Position numbers and translations under genes: made by a program
NCBI GenBank assembly: GCA_947488345.1
Contig: CANKZQ010000001.1
Span: forward strand, 1,005,501 to 1,069,500
Direction: 5' to 3'
Origin: an uncultured Flavobacteriaceae bacterium
Lineage (GTDB): Bacteria; Bacteroidota; Bacteroidia; Flavobacteriales; Flavobacteriaceae
Length of the DNA: 64,000 bases
Part shown: in pieces, positions 51,772 to 62,052 of the stretch
How positions within the stretch are numbered: the stretch's first letter is position 1
Layout: every line of letters begins with the position of its first letter
Notes under the pieces: model-generated
What the model was told of the DNA's origin: nothing
The model's input: the letters and a program-made list of their open reading frames with translations, nothing else
Databases searched by the model: none

Positions 51772-51804
51772 AAAAGCAAGCAAAATTATAAAGCTTGCTT
51801 TTTT
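51772..51804 (+). terminator. Terminator-like hairpin after tRNA tail copy
   Basis: AAAAGCAAGC and GCTTGCTTTT form a 10-bp stem with T-run. It occupies the same place as the tRNA terminator in the first unit but has different sequence. Confidence 0.75.
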
Positions 51805-51821
51805 GATTTTGTAGATTTTTG

Positions 51822-51954
51822 ATTTTCAGAGCGTAGCTCTTAGGATCACAAACGTAGTGAGTAATCTTCTTAATGTAACATTTCTTTTTTCAAAACACAG
51901 CAACACAACGGATTTACCATTCGATAGAATGCCCGCGCACCACCTGATCCTTCA
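51822..51954. repeat. 133-bp direct repeat, copy 2
   Basis: Second copy of the 51575-51707 element (four mismatches), followed by a terminator-like stem AAAGCAC..CAC-GAAT-GTG..GTGCTTT at 51979-52003. Confidence 0.93.
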
Positions 51955-53181
51955 TTAATAAAGGTATAATACAAACTAAAAGCACCCACGAATGTGAGTG
52001 CTTTATATATATGGTTAAGTATACTTTCTCTCTCAGGGGAGAAAGGATAACATCTATTCGACTAAAAACAAACTGCCTTTCGGCTTGTAGATAAAAGACA
52101 GTTTGAGGGTCTAATTCATAGCAATTTTCCAATCACTAAAAGCAAACTTATGAAAGAGTATGTTTCTACTCTTTACTTTATATCTTACTAATTGAAAAGT
52201 TTAAAAAATTTCGGGATAAATGTTTCTTTTTAGGGACTTTAAAAAGTTTACTTTATGTTTCATTTATCTGTGTAACTTTTAAAACTGTACATCCAATTAA
52301 TTAGTTACTTTTCTTGTTAAAGTCAATTAAAAAATGAACTTTAACACCTTTCGTAAATGAAACAATTCTGAAATAAAAATTCCTACCTAAGTTTTAGAAA
52401 ATTTATTTAAACCACTGATTATCAAATGTATAAAATGTAAATAATTAAAGAATACTAAGTGACTACACCATAAAAACAAAGCTCTTACAAATTGCAAGAG
52501 CTTTGAAATTATGATGACACATTTTCAAAAATGAAAATTTATATTCTTTCTATAGTTAGGGGAGAAAGGATAAGAATCATCGTATTGATATGCAAGGTAC
52601 TATTTATTTTGAATTTTTCAAAAAAAGCTTTTTGCATTAATGCGTTCCTTCATGTAAGTCAAAAAAAAGCTATCATGATACACATACTTCCGAATAGCTT
52701 TCTCTCTTTTCGTTTTTTTATCGTTCTGTAGGTCTTTTTTATATCAGAATTTAACAATTATGCTAATTTAGATAGTGAAACTCTCCTCTTTTGCATTTAT
52801 TTTTAATTAAAATTATCAATTTCAACTGCATAAAAAAAGTTACCTCGGGAAAAACCCGAAGTAACTTCAAATTGAAAAATCTTATAATTTTTCAATATCA
52901 AAATGAAACTAACTGAAACTATTTTTATATCATTAATGCGCTTATCGCCTTATTCAAAGTTTATTCTTTTTTTTTAAAATGAGTATTTCTCAAAAATTAT
53001 TACATTTGTCTAAGCTTATTTAGTTGTAAATCACCACAATATTTTAAGCCATTTTATGTTATTAATAAGTTGAATAAATGTAAATGAGAGAGATACTGTT
53101 TTATTTGAATTTATATTTAAACTATTTGTTTCTGACTATTAAACAACCTAAACTCTAAAATTCCCACCTTAACCAAAAAAA
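51955..53181. other. Gene-free region with scattered hairpins
   Basis: About 1.2 kb of very AT-rich DNA with no supported gene. It holds several hairpins: 51979-52003; CAAACTG...CAGTTTG around 52070-52106; CAAAGCTCTT/AAGAGCTTTG at 52477-52505; and a GC-rich stem at 52837-52867 with a T-run on the minus strand. The 16-mer AGGGGAGAAAGGATAA occurs at 52035-52050 and 52558-52573, each within a CTTTCT...AGAAAG dyad. A 66-residue open frame at 52531-52731 has no family or coding character. TACATTTG at 53001-53008 may be the promoter of the sigma gene. Confidence 0.6.
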
Positions 53182-53697
53182 ATGGTAACCAGCCTAAACA
53201 ACCACGTTTGTGAAGAACATATATACTCTAAGATTTTTAGAACACTTTCTAATGACTTATTTAATTTTTTACGCTATAAATATGGTGAAGGATTAAATCC
53301 GAAAGACAAAGTGCAGGAAGCCTTTGTTACTTTATGGAATAATTGTAAGAAAGTTCCACCAGAAAAAGCCAAGTCTTTTTTATTTACTACGGCGAATAAC
53401 TTAATGCTCAATGAGATTAAGCACCAAAATGTAGTTTTAAGACATCAACAAACAAAACCGAAGAGCTATACAAATGAGAATCCTGAGTTTTTGATGGAAG
53501 AATCTCAATTTATGGAGAAATATGAAGCTGCTTTGGCCAAATTAACCGAAGCCCAGCGTGTAGCGTTTCTCATGAATAAAGCAGAAGGGAAGCGTCATAA
53601 AGAGATTGCTGAACTACTAGGGATTTCGCGAAAAGCCGTAGAAAAAAGAATATATGGAGCCTTAGAAAAACTCCGAAAAGAAATAGATGGAATATAA
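53182..53697 (+). CDS. ECF-type RNA polymerase sigma factor
   Basis: A 171-residue sigma-70-family ECF factor. Region 2 is about residues 20-75 (NDLFNFLRYKYGEGLNPKDKVQEAFVTLW) and region 4 about 115-168 (LTEAQRVAFLMNKAEGKRHKEIAELLGISRKAVEKRI). The next gene encodes a FecR-type anti-sigma factor 95 bases later, the usual pairing. Typical partners (SusC/SusD or TonB-dependent transporter) do not follow here. Confidence 0.92.
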   Translation: MVTSLNNHVCEEHIYSKIFRTLSNDLFNFLRYKYGEGLNPKDKVQEAFVTLWNNCKKVPPEKAKSFLFTTANNLMLNEIKHQNVVLRHQQTKPKSYTNENPEFLMEESQFMEKYEAALAKLTEAQRVAFLMNKAEGKRHKEIAELLGISRKAVEKRIYGALEKLRKEIDGI

Positions 53698-53792
53698 TTA
53701 ACTGTTAGATTTTTAAAGGGTTAATTAAAAAAAAGAATATATCATGGTAGGAAAAATAACTACATAGTTGTTATATTTACAAATCGCAGATT

Positions 53793-54488
53793 ATGAATAA
53801 AGAACAATTAATAAATAAATGGTTAGATTCGGGCCTTGACGAAACTCAATTAAATGAGTTCAAAAAGATGCCTGAGTATGATACGTACACTAAATTGAGT
53901 GAACGTGCACCATTATTTAAGGATGATTCTTTTAACGTTGATTTAGAATATAAAAAGCTAAGTTCAAAGTTAAAGATCAATGAACCAACACAATCAAGTA
54001 CTAATACCAATACAAGCGGTATTAGAAGTCTTATAAACCCTTTGCTAAGAGTAGCCGCTGTCGTTGCTGTTGGTTTAGCGGTGTATTACATGCCTATTTA
54101 TGATAATATGGCCACTGTAAAAACATTGGCTGATCAGCAAACCACAGTAGCCTTACCAGACGCTTCTACTGTAGCGCTGGAAAAATCTTCTTCGTTGAGA
54201 TTTCAGAAAAGAAATTGGGACGAAAAAAGAAAGGTAAATCTAGTTGGTGAAGCGCGTTTCAAAGTTGCAAAAGGATCAGCATTTGATGTTGAGACTTGGA
54301 TTGGCAAAGTGACCGTTTTAGGAACAGATTTTAAAGTAGTACAACGCGAAAACTTTTTTGAGATAGAATGTTTCGAAGGAATGGTGAGTTTTGATTACAA
54401 AGGAAAAACAGTGAAATTACCTGCTGGTAAATCATTGAGAATTATTGATGGTAAGATTGTTTCGAAAAAAGAGACGAAGCTTGCATAA
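53793..54488 (+). CDS. FecR-family anti-sigma factor
   Basis: A 231-residue inner-membrane protein: a cytoplasmic N-terminus (about 1-85), one membrane helix (about 88-106) and a periplasmic FecR domain (TVALPDASTVALEKSSSLRF, VNLVGEARFKVAKGS, GKVTVLGTDFKVV). It is shorter than most Bacteroidota FecR proteins (often 300-390 residues) and seems to lack the C-terminal DUF4974 domain that contacts the transporter's signalling domain. It probably restrains the adjacent sigma factor. Confidence 0.88.
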   Translation: MNKEQLINKWLDSGLDETQLNEFKKMPEYDTYTKLSERAPLFKDDSFNVDLEYKKLSSKLKINEPTQSSTNTNTSGIRSLINPLLRVAAVVAVGLAVYYMPIYDNMATVKTLADQQTTVALPDASTVALEKSSSLRFQKRNWDEKRKVNLVGEARFKVAKGSAFDVETWIGKVTVLGTDFKVVQRENFFEIECFEGMVSFDYKGKTVKLPAGKSLRIIDGKIVSKKETKLA

Positions 54489-54506
54489 CTTCAATAACAA
54501 AGTCAT

Positions 54507-54541
54507 AAAAAAAGCCTACTAACTATTTAGTAGGCTTTTTT
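54507..54541. terminator. Bidirectional terminator, FecR / aconitase
   Basis: AAAAAAGCCTACTAA-CTAT-TTAGTAGGCTTTTTT between convergent genes. Confidence 0.9.
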
Positions 54542-54567
54542 AATATCTCTAAAACACGGCCAATTAA

Positions 54568-56835
54568 TTATGCCGCGTTTTCTTTTTTAATTAAATTCAA
54601 GGCAGAACCATGTTTGAACCATTCTATTTGTCCTGCATTATAAGTATGATTAACTAGAATTGTATCCTGGCTTCCATCAGCGTGTGTTACATTAATTGTT
54701 AATGGTTTCCCTGGAGAGAAATCAGCTAAATCAACAAAATCAAATGTATCATCTTCTTGAATTTTATCATAATCAGCTTCATTAGCAAATGTCAATCCTA
54801 ACATTCCTTGTTTTTTCAAGTTTGTCTCATGAATTCTAGCAAACGATTTCACCAATACAGCGATCACACCTAAATGACGTGGTTGCATGGCAGCATGCTC
54901 ACGAGAAGAACCTTCACCATAATTATGATCTCCTACTACTATTGTAGGTACTCCAGCAGCTTTATAGGCGCGTTGGGTAGCTGGTACAGCTCCATATTCA
55001 CCGGTTAACTGATTCTTAATTGTATCTGGTTTATCATTAAAGGCATTAATTGCTCCTGTCAAGGTATTATTAGAAATATTATCTAAATGACCTCTGAATC
55101 GCAACCAAGGACCTGCCATAGAAATATGATCAGTTGTACATTTTCCTTTCGCTTTTATCAATAGTTTTGCTCCTTTAACATTTCCTCCAATAGGAGTAAA
55201 AGGCGTTAAAAGTTGCAATCTCTTCGAATCTGAATTTACTTTAATTTCTATTCCAGAACCGTCTTCTGGAGGTGCAACAAAACCAGCATCTTCTACGTCA
55301 AACCCTCTTTCTGGTAATTCCATACCTGTAGGTTCATCTAATTTTACTTGTTCTCCATTTTTATTTGTTAGCGTATCTGTGATAGGATTAAAATCCAAAC
55401 GTCCTGAAATTGCAATCGCCGCTACCATTTCTGGAGAAGTAACAAATGCATGTGTATTTGGGTTTCCATCCGCTCTTTTCGCAAAGTTTCTGTTAAAAGA
55501 GTGTACTATACTATTTTTTGGTGCATTTTTAGGATCACTATATCGTGCCCATTGGCCGATACATGGGCCGCATGCATTGGTGAAAATTGTGGCGTCTAAA
55601 TCTTCAAAAATTGACAACAAACCATCTCTTTCAGCGGTAAATCGTACTTGTTCGGAACCTGGATTGATACCGAACTGCGCTTTTGTTTCCAAGCCTTTAT
55701 CTACTGCTTGTTTTGCAATTGACGCTGCTCTAGACAAATCTTCATATGATGAATTTGTACAAGAGCCTATCAAGCCCCATTCAACGTCTAAAGGCCAGTC
55801 ATTTTTTGTAGCTATTTCATTCATTTCACCAACCACTGTAGCTAAATCTGGTGTAAATGGTCCGTTAATATGTGGCGCCAATTCTGACAAATTGATTTCG
55901 ATCACTTGATCAAAATATTGTTCTGGATTTGCATATACTTCAGCATCACCAGTTAAATGTTCTTTTACCTCATTAGCCGCATCAGCAACATCATTTCTAT
56001 CGGTAGCTCTTAAATAGCGCTCCATAGATTCGTCATATCCAAAAGTAGATGTTGTAGCGCCTATTTCGGCACCCATATTACAAATGGTTCCTTTACCAGT
56101 ACAAGACATGCTTTTTGCACCTTCACCAAAATATTCTACAATCGCTCCAGTACCTCCTTTTACAGTTAGAATACCAGCAACTTTTAAAATAACATCTTTT
56201 GGTGCTGTCCAACCACTTAATTTACCTGTTAATTTCACTCCGATAAGCTTAGGAAATTTCAATTCCCAAGGCATTCCTGCCATTACATCTACTGCATCAG
56301 CTCCACCAACTCCAATGGCTACCATTCCTAAACCTCCAGCATTTACCGTATGAGAATCGGTACCGATCATCATCCCGCCTGGAAAGGCATAATTTTCTAA
56401 GACTACTTGATGAATAATTCCAGCACCCGGTTTCCAGAATCCGAGTCCATATTTACTGGATACCGATTCTAAAAAATTAAAAACTTCATTACTCGTATTT
56501 AAGGCATTTTGCAAATCACTTTTTGCACCTATTTTGGCCTGAATTAAATGATCACAATGTGTGGTTGTTGGCACAGCCACTTTCTTTTTACCTGCTTGCA
56601 TAAACTGGAGTAGAGCCATCTGAGCGGTAGCATCTTGTAATGCAATTCTATCTGGAGCAAAATCTACGTATGATTTGCCCCTCTCAAAAGTTTGACTTGG
56701 TATTCCTTCGGTAAGATGAGAATATAAAATTTTCTCTGACAATGTCAACGGCTTACCTGTCAATTCTCGTGCTTTATTAATTCTATCGCCCATCGTTTTA
56801 TAGACGCTTTTAATCATATCAATATCAAATGCCAT
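54568..56835 (-). CDS. Aconitate hydratase, mitochondrial type
   Basis: A 755-residue aconitase that isomerises citrate and isocitrate in the TCA cycle. It resembles mitochondrial aconitase in length and domain order. The [4Fe-4S] ligands are in [11 protein letters not shown] and the pair [10 protein letters not shown]. The C-terminal swivel domain contains [17 protein letters not shown]. It is a single gene convergent with fecR. Confidence 0.94.
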   Translation of the reverse strand: MAFDIDMIKSVYKTMGDRINKARELTGKPLTLSEKILYSHLTEGIPSQTFERGKSYVDFAPDRIALQDATAQMALLQFMQAGKKKVAVPTTTHCDHLIQAKIGAKSDLQNALNTSNEVFNFLESVSSKYGLGFWKPGAGIIHQVVLENYAFPGGMMIGTDSHTVNAGGLGMVAIGVGGADAVDVMAGMPWELKFPKLIGVKLTGKLSGWTAPKDVILKVAGILTVKGGTGAIVEYFGEGAKSMSCTGKGTICNMGAEIGATTSTFGYDESMERYLRATDRNDVADAANEVKEHLTGDAEVYANPEQYFDQVIEINLSELAPHINGPFTPDLATVVGEMNEIATKNDWPLDVEWGLIGSCTNSSYEDLSRAASIAKQAVDKGLETKAQFGINPGSEQVRFTAERDGLLSIFEDLDATIFTNACGPCIGQWARYSDPKNAPKNSIVHSFNRNFAKRADGNPNTHAFVTSPEMVAAIAISGRLDFNPITDTLTNKNGEQVKLDEPTGMELPERGFDVEDAGFVAPPEDGSGIEIKVNSDSKRLQLLTPFTPIGGNVKGAKLLIKAKGKCTTDHISMAGPWLRFRGHLDNISNNTLTGAINAFNDKPDTIKNQLTGEYGAVPATQRAYKAAGVPTIVVGDHNYGEGSSREHAAMQPRHLGVIAVLVKSFARIHETNLKKQGMLGLTFANEADYDKIQEDDTFDFVDLADFSPGKPLTINVTHADGSQDTILVNHTYNAGQIEWFKHGSALNLIKKENAA

Positions 56836-57037
56836 ATGCTAATTATATTTGGTTAAATATACGAACGCAAAGTTACTCATTTTCGTATTATTTTTCGAAA
56901 ATGTTCAATATAAAAAGTTAATATCACATTATTTATGTGAAATACTCAATAAAAGGTAAAAACGATTAAATTATTTGCAGTACAGCATCTAAAATATTAT
57001 GAACCTAAAAATGAAATTTTGGTAAGAAACCCTTATT

Positions 57038-57313
57038 TCAAACGATTTCGGCGGACAAACCACGACTTAATAATCTAGAACATCGAGGTTTCAATTCTTC
57101 GTATTCTCCCGTTTTAACAGCACACTTTCCTTTATAATGCACAAGGTAAGTACATTGTTCCGCCTGTTCTGGCGTATGATCGCATACATCGATTAAAGAA
57201 TCAATTACAAAATCGAATGTATTTACATCATCATTAAACAAAATGATTTCGTGCTGTTGTACCTCCTGTTCAAGGACATCAACCTCTTCTTGTATTTTTT
57301 CTTTAGTACTCAT
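57038..57313 (-). CDS. clpS: Clp protease adaptor ClpS
   Basis: A 91-residue ClpS, which delivers N-degron substrates to ClpA/ClpC. IILFNDDVNTFDFVIDSLIDV holds the conserved Asn-Asp-Asp pocket, and VHYKGKCAVKTG follows. I use the ATG at 57313 (MSTKEK) rather than 57322. In many flavobacteria clpS directly follows prmA; here an M57 protease gene lies between them. Confidence 0.92.
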   Translation of the reverse strand: MSTKEKIQEEVDVLEQEVQQHEIILFNDDVNTFDFVIDSLIDVCDHTPEQAEQCTYLVHYKGKCAVKTGEYEELKPRCSRLLSRGLSAEIV

Positions 57314-57395
57314 GGTAGGCATTTAAAACAAAAATAATAAAAAAGAGGCACATGTTCAATATACCTCTTCTGTCAACAACTAAAATTAACTAATT

Positions 57396-58226
57396 CTAAT
57401 ATAAAAATCTTAATGCTGTAATATCGTTTCCATTAAACTCGCCATCTTCATTGTTCGAGAAACAGGCCAACATTATAGAAGTTGGATCAAATCCTGTAGG
57501 TGTTCCTGGAATATGAATAGCTCCTATAGAACCAGCGCTTTCACCCGATTGCCCACAGCTTTGTCTACTAAACCAATCTGTGTGACGTAGGCCTACTGAA
57601 TGTCCAATTTCATGTGTAATTACGTGCTCTACAACATTTGTATTGAAACTGTTCAGACCATAAATCTGTACAAACTTATTTGGTCTTCCATTTGATGGAA
57701 ATCCTGCAGAACCTCCTGAACCAGATTGATTTGGATTATGATATACAACCATTTCTTTTGGTTGGTAATCCGTGCCAAAGGTCAGATTAAACCGAATATC
57801 TAAGCCCAATCTATTGTAATTATTTACCGCCCAACGCAGCGCGGTTTGCTCTTTATTCGACAAACCAAAACCGCCACCACCAGTGTAACCAATAATATCT
57901 ATAGTACTTATAGTTACCAAATTATTCGTACGATATTGTTTTGCTTGAATCCCATCACCAACATTCATATTTAGTATTTGATCTTTTGTAAACATTAGAT
58001 CACCTTCTACTTTGAACATCTCTTGAACACTCCCATCTGGTAGCTCAAAATCAACAACCTCTAAGTCGTTCGGATTAAAGAAATTTTTCTCTAAAGCCTT
58101 GACAATCTCAGCGTGTTTTTCTTGCGAAGATTCTTGATCAATAAAAGCATCTTCGTCTTTTTGACATGAAAACAGTAACATAGCAATTGTTAAAATAAAA
58201 ACCGGAAAATTGAGTTTTTTCTTCAT
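57396..58226 (-). CDS. M57-type (HEIGH) metalloprotease lipoprotein
   Basis: A 276-residue lipoprotein (lipobox LFSC, Cys at about residue 20) with a zincin catalytic motif HEIGHSVGLRH (HExxHxxGxxH, about residues 205-215), placing it with the M57 dual-action HEIGH peptidases. The C-terminal part contains SIMLACFS, a Met-turn-like segment. It is probably anchored to a membrane outside the cytoplasm. It separates prmA and clpS, which suggests later insertion of the gene; codon use is not obviously foreign. Confidence 0.88.
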   Translation of the reverse strand: MKKKLNFPVFILTIAMLLFSCQKDEDAFIDQESSQEKHAEIVKALEKNFFNPNDLEVVDFELPDGSVQEMFKVEGDLMFTKDQILNMNVGDGIQAKQYRTNNLVTISTIDIIGYTGGGGFGLSNKEQTALRWAVNNYNRLGLDIRFNLTFGTDYQPKEMVVYHNPNQSGSGGSAGFPSNGRPNKFVQIYGLNSFNTNVVEHVITHEIGHSVGLRHTDWFSRQSCGQSGESAGSIGAIHIPGTPTGFDPTSIMLACFSNNEDGEFNGNDITALRFLY

Positions 58227-58390
58227 TTTGTCTAATTTTTTAAGTTAATAATGATTTTATTGCTAAATATTTAACAATAATTTTGACCGTGAAGTTAAAA
58301 CTAGTATAGACTATAATCAATAGCGAAAACCATGATTTTTAAAATTACTTGAAAACCACTAGTTTTGAAATAGACCGAAATGTAATCCTC

Positions 58391-59230
58391 TTAATTTGAC
58401 TTTAGATATTTTAAAGCGACCCAATTATGACGTTCAATAAAGTGCTCTAAATGCAATTGATGTTTTGAAGCTTCTCCATCAATGATCGGAATATCTTCTT
58501 GATAAAAACCACTCAGTAGTAAGATTCCGTTTTCATTCAAGCAGTTCGCATACGTTTGCATATCACTCATCAAAATATTGCGATTGATATTAGCGATAAT
58601 TACATCGTATTTCTTATTTACTAAAAGAGAAACATCACCTTCATATACAGAAATATGCTCGCATTTATTTCGTTCGCAATTCTCTACTGAGTTTTCATAA
58701 CACCAGGCATCAATATCAATGGCGTCAATAGGTGCTGCCCCTTTCATCTCGGCAAAAATTGCCAAAATTCCTGTACCACAACCCATATCTAGTACTTTCT
58801 TATTTTGCAGGTCTAAAGCCAACAAATGTTGCACCATCATATGCGTAGTTTCATGATGCCCTGTACCAAAACTCATTTTTGGTTCTATGACAATATCATA
58901 TTTTAAATTAGGGTTCTCATGAAAAGGCGCACGGATACTTACTACATTATCGACCTCAATTGGTTGAAAATTCTTTTCCCATTCACTATTCCAATTCACT
59001 TGCGCAATTTCTTCTTTTGTAAATGAAATTTGGAATTCCTCATTCTTTAAGGCATAAATATCGTCAAGAACGGTTTCATTGTGTTCTGCTTTTTGGATAT
59101 ACGCGGTGACTCCGTTTTCATGTTCTACGAAGCTTTCGAAGCCTGCATAACCCAGTTCTGCAATCAAGATCTCTGTCGCTGGTTGCAATGGAGAAACATC
59201 GAAATTATAAGCAATGTATGTAGCTGACAT
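58391..59230 (-). CDS. prmA: Ribosomal protein L11 methyltransferase PrmA
   Basis: A 279-residue PrmA, which trimethylates ribosomal protein L11. The N-terminal substrate-binding domain is followed by the SAM site VLDMGCGTGILAIFAEMKGA and the catalytic-region motif IIANINRNIL. FGTGHHETTHMM is also characteristic. It lies between tpiA and the M57 gene on the same strand. Confidence 0.94.
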   Translation of the reverse strand: MSATYIAYNFDVSPLQPATEILIAELGYAGFESFVEHENGVTAYIQKAEHNETVLDDIYALKNEEFQISFTKEEIAQVNWNSEWEKNFQPIEVDNVVSIRAPFHENPNLKYDIVIEPKMSFGTGHHETTHMMVQHLLALDLQNKKVLDMGCGTGILAIFAEMKGAAPIDAIDIDAWCYENSVENCERNKCEHISVYEGDVSLLVNKKYDVIIANINRNILMSDMQTYANCLNENGILLLSGFYQEDIPIIDGEASKHQLHLEHFIERHNWVALKYLKSN

Positions 59231-59327
59231 AAAAATATATTGACTCCTGCCTTTACAGGAATAACTTTTAAAATTAACTTAAAAAGACTGTGATGAATTT
59301 AGCAATCAAATTCACACAATTATAGGT

Positions 59328-60086
59328 TTATATGGCGTTGATAATTGCTAAGAAATCTTCGCTCTTCAAGGAAGCACCACCGATCAAACCTCCATCAACA
59401 TCAGGTTTAGAAAAAATCTCTTGAGCATTTGCAGGTTTTACACTACCTCCATAGAGGATAGAAATTTCTTCAGCGACATCTTCATCATACTGTTCTATAA
59501 TTAAATTACGTATAAAGGCATGCATTTCCTGTGCTTGTTCTGCCGAAGCAGTTTCCCCGGTACCTATCGCCCAAACTGGTTCATAGGCAAGCACGATATG
59601 CTGCCAGTCACTTTCTTTTAAATGAAATAAGGCATCTTTCAATTGATATTCAACCACATTGAAATGGTTGCCCGATTGTCTATCTTCCAATTTTTCTCCG
59701 AAACAAAAAACAACATCCATTTTATGCTCAAGTGCTTGTTCTACTTTTTGCGTAAGCAAATTGGCATCTTCACCAAAATATTCTCTTCTTTCTGAATGTC
59801 CTAAAATAACGGTATTGATTCCGGCTGATAATAGCATCTCTGCAGAAACCTCTCCTGTATAAGCTCCATTTTCTTTGAAATGCATATTTTGAGCTGCTAC
59901 CTCAACCCTAGTATCTCTTTTCTCAGCGTCTACCACATAAGGTATATTGATAAATGGCGGCGAGACAACTACTTTGGTATTTTCGTCAAGATCTCCTAAC
60001 CCAGTACTGATGGCAGTCACCAGCTGTATAGATTGCTCCTTATTCAAATTCATTTTCCAATTTCCAGCTACTATTTTTTTTCTCAT
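59328..60086 (-). CDS. tpiA: Triose-phosphate isomerase
   Basis: A 252-residue TIM barrel with all catalytic residues: Lys in AGNWKMN, His in LGHSERR and Glu in AYEPVWAIGTG. YGGSVKP and GGLIGGASL form the phosphate site. It interconverts DHAP and glyceraldehyde-3-phosphate. It starts three bases after the ABC permease stop, so the two are probably cotranscribed. Confidence 0.96.
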   Translation of the reverse strand: MRKKIVAGNWKMNLNKEQSIQLVTAISTGLGDLDENTKVVVSPPFINIPYVVDAEKRDTRVEVAAQNMHFKENGAYTGEVSAEMLLSAGINTVILGHSERREYFGEDANLLTQKVEQALEHKMDVVFCFGEKLEDRQSGNHFNVVEYQLKDALFHLKESDWQHIVLAYEPVWAIGTGETASAEQAQEMHAFIRNLIIEQYDEDVAEEISILYGGSVKPANAQEIFSKPDVDGGLIGGASLKSEDFLAIINAI

Positions 60087-60089
60087 AAT

Positions 60090-61166
60090 TTATTTCAGTT
60101 TTATTCGTGGATCCAACCACCCATATATAATGTCAACAAAAATATTGATAATAATGAACATGGTTGCTATTATCAATACACTTCCCATAATAATGGGCAA
60201 ATCTAAGGTATTTAAAGCGTTTACAATTTCTTTTCCTAATCCATTCCAATTAAAAATGTATTCTACAAAAACAGCGCCTGCCAACAACGATGCAAACCAC
60301 CCAGATACTGCCGTAACTACCGGATTTAAAGCGTTTTTCAACGCATGCTTTCGAATGATTTTATACATCGTCAATCCTTTTGCCTTTGCCGTACGAATAT
60401 AATCTTGACTCAATACTTCGAGTAAAGAACTTCGCATTAATTGAATGACCACCGCCAAAGGACGAATACCTAATACAATCGCCGGTAAGAGTAAATTCTT
60501 TAATTGTATATACTTTCCTTCCCCAAAATCATCTACTTCATATAAGCTACCAGTCATATTCAAATTTGTGTATTTATGAAGTACAAAACCAAAAAACCAA
60601 GCAAATATCATCGCTGAGAAAAAAGAAGGTACACTCATTCCTAAGGTACTAACGACCGAAACGCATCGATCAAAAAATGAATCTTTAAAAATAGCCGACA
60701 CTATTCCGAAAAATACGCCAATAAGTATCGCAATTGCAATAGCCGAAATAGCCAAAATTGCCGTATTGGGCAACGTTTCTGAAATTATTTCAGAGACTTT
60801 TTTTCCATTCTTTTGAAAGGATTCTCTAAGATATGGATACTTGAGCACAATTGTTTTTTCACCAACCGAAAAGAGTTTTTGAAATGTATATTTATTTTCA
60901 CTTAAATAGGTATAACTCTGTTCATTTGTACTGTGAACCGAAATCGGAGATAAGTCATTTAAATAATAAGCATATTGCGTTAGAATTGGTTGATCAAAAC
61001 CATATTTGCGCTTGATGTTTTCTAACTGCTCACTATCTTCACGCTGGTCTAACATCATTCGCGCTGGATCGCCAGGTAATACGGTAAATAAAAAGAAAAT
61101 AACGGTAATCACCCCGAAAAGTGTCAAAATGCCGTAAAAAAACTTATTTGAAATATAACGAAACAA
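60090..61166 (-). CDS. DppB/OppB-type ABC transporter permease
   Basis: A 358-residue permease with six membrane helices and the EAA-loop region (KAKGLTMYKIIRKHALKNALNPVVT). The N-terminus FRYISNKFFYGILTLFGVITVIFFLFTVLPGDPARMM is typical of peptide/nickel permeases. A longer than usual periplasmic loop (about residues 65-125) separates helix 1 from the rest. The start is a TTG at 61166, the only start consistent with the family. The second permease, ATPases and binding protein are not in the window. Confidence 0.9.
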   Translation of the reverse strand: MFRYISNKFFYGILTLFGVITVIFFLFTVLPGDPARMMLDQREDSEQLENIKRKYGFDQPILTQYAYYLNDLSPISVHSTNEQSYTYLSENKYTFQKLFSVGEKTIVLKYPYLRESFQKNGKKVSEIISETLPNTAILAISAIAIAILIGVFFGIVSAIFKDSFFDRCVSVVSTLGMSVPSFFSAMIFAWFFGFVLHKYTNLNMTGSLYEVDDFGEGKYIQLKNLLLPAIVLGIRPLAVVIQLMRSSLLEVLSQDYIRTAKAKGLTMYKIIRKHALKNALNPVVTAVSGWFASLLAGAVFVEYIFNWNGLGKEIVNALNTLDLPIIMGSVLIIATMFIIINIFVDIIYGWLDPRIKLK

Positions 61167-61212
61167 CGAATATTATTTAGCTATCAAATATAGTTAAACT
61201 ATTAAAAAATAG

Positions 61213-61220
61213 TAGCTTTG
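61213..61220 (+). promoter_or_regulatory. Candidate -7 element for pyrF
   Basis: TAGCTTTG, 22 bases before the pyrF ATG, matches TAnnTTTG. Confidence 0.45.
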
Positions 61221-61242
61221 CAAAACCTTTTATTTTATTCGT

Positions 61243-62052
61243 ATGACCAGAGCGCTACTCGTTGAACAGATCAAAAAAAAGCAATCGTTTTTATGTGTTG
61301 GATTAGACGTTGATCTAGATAAGATTCCTCAACATTTACTGACCTTAGAAGATCCTATTTTTGAATTCAACAAACAAATCATAGATGCTACACATCATCT
61401 AACCGTTGCCTACAAGCCAAATATTGCTTTTTACGAGGCTTACGGAATTAAAGGTTGGAAGGCCCTAGAGAAAACCAATAGCTATCTAAATAACAATTAC
61501 CCAGAAATATTTACCATTGCTGATGCCAAAAGAGGGGATATTGGCAATACTTCTACACGTTACGCCAAAGCGTTTTTTGAGGATTTGGATTTTGATTCGA
61601 TTACAGTTGCTCCTTATATGGGTAGTGATTCTGTGGAACCTTTTTTAGCCTTTGAAAATAAATTTACGATTATGCTGGCATTAACTTCAAACATTGGTGG
61701 GTTAGATTTTCAAACGTTAAAAATTGAAAACGAAGCACTCTATAAACACGTCTTGAAGAAATCATTATCTTGGAAAAATTCAGATCAATTAATGTATGTT
61801 GTTGGTGCGACACGACCTGAATATTTTAGTGAAATTCGTAAAATTGTACCTAACCATTTTTTATTAGTTCCTGGGGTTGGCGCTCAAGGCGGAAGCTTAT
61901 CTGAAGTATGTAAGTATGGCTTAAATGAGGATATCGGCTTACTGGTAAATTCTACAAGGGGTATTATTTATGCTTCGCAGGGAAAAGATTTTGCCTTAAA
62001 AGCACAAGAAAAAGCACAAGAATTACAACAAGAAATGAAGGAATATTTCTAA
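61243..62052 (+). CDS. pyrF: Orotidine-5'-phosphate decarboxylase (type 2)
   Basis: A 269-residue OMP decarboxylase of the longer type 2 form (Mycobacterium/Myxococcus-like). It has [13 protein letters not shown] at the start, the catalytic [11 protein letters not shown] and the phosphate-site [11 protein letters not shown]. It makes UMP in pyrimidine synthesis. It has its own candidate promoter, and its stop abuts the end of the convergent membrane-protein gene. Confidence 0.95.
   Translation: MTRALLVEQIKKKQSFLCVGLDVDLDKIPQHLLTLEDPIFEFNKQIIDATHHLTVAYKPNIAFYEAYGIKGWKALEKTNSYLNNNYPEIFTIADAKRGDIGNTSTRYAKAFFEDLDFDSITVAPYMGSDSVEPFLAFENKFTIMLALTSNIGGLDFQTLKIENEALYKHVLKKSLSWKNSDQLMYVVGATRPEYFSEIRKIVPNHFLLVPGVGAQGGSLSEVCKYGLNEDIGLLVNSTRGIIYASQGKDFALKAQEKAQELQQEMKEYF

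Noticed and set aside
51575-51954. CRISPR array
   Set aside because: Only two long (133-bp) copies with a 114-base interval; no short regular repeats and no cas genes.
51914-52132. 72-residue minus-strand frame over repeat copy 2
   Set aside because: It lies over the 133-bp repeat, dyads and spacer; no family resemblance or coding character was seen.
52531-52731. 66-residue open frame in the gene-poor zone
   Set aside because: Low-complexity hydrophobic/basic composition, no upstream promoter, overlaps the repeated 16-mer and dyads.
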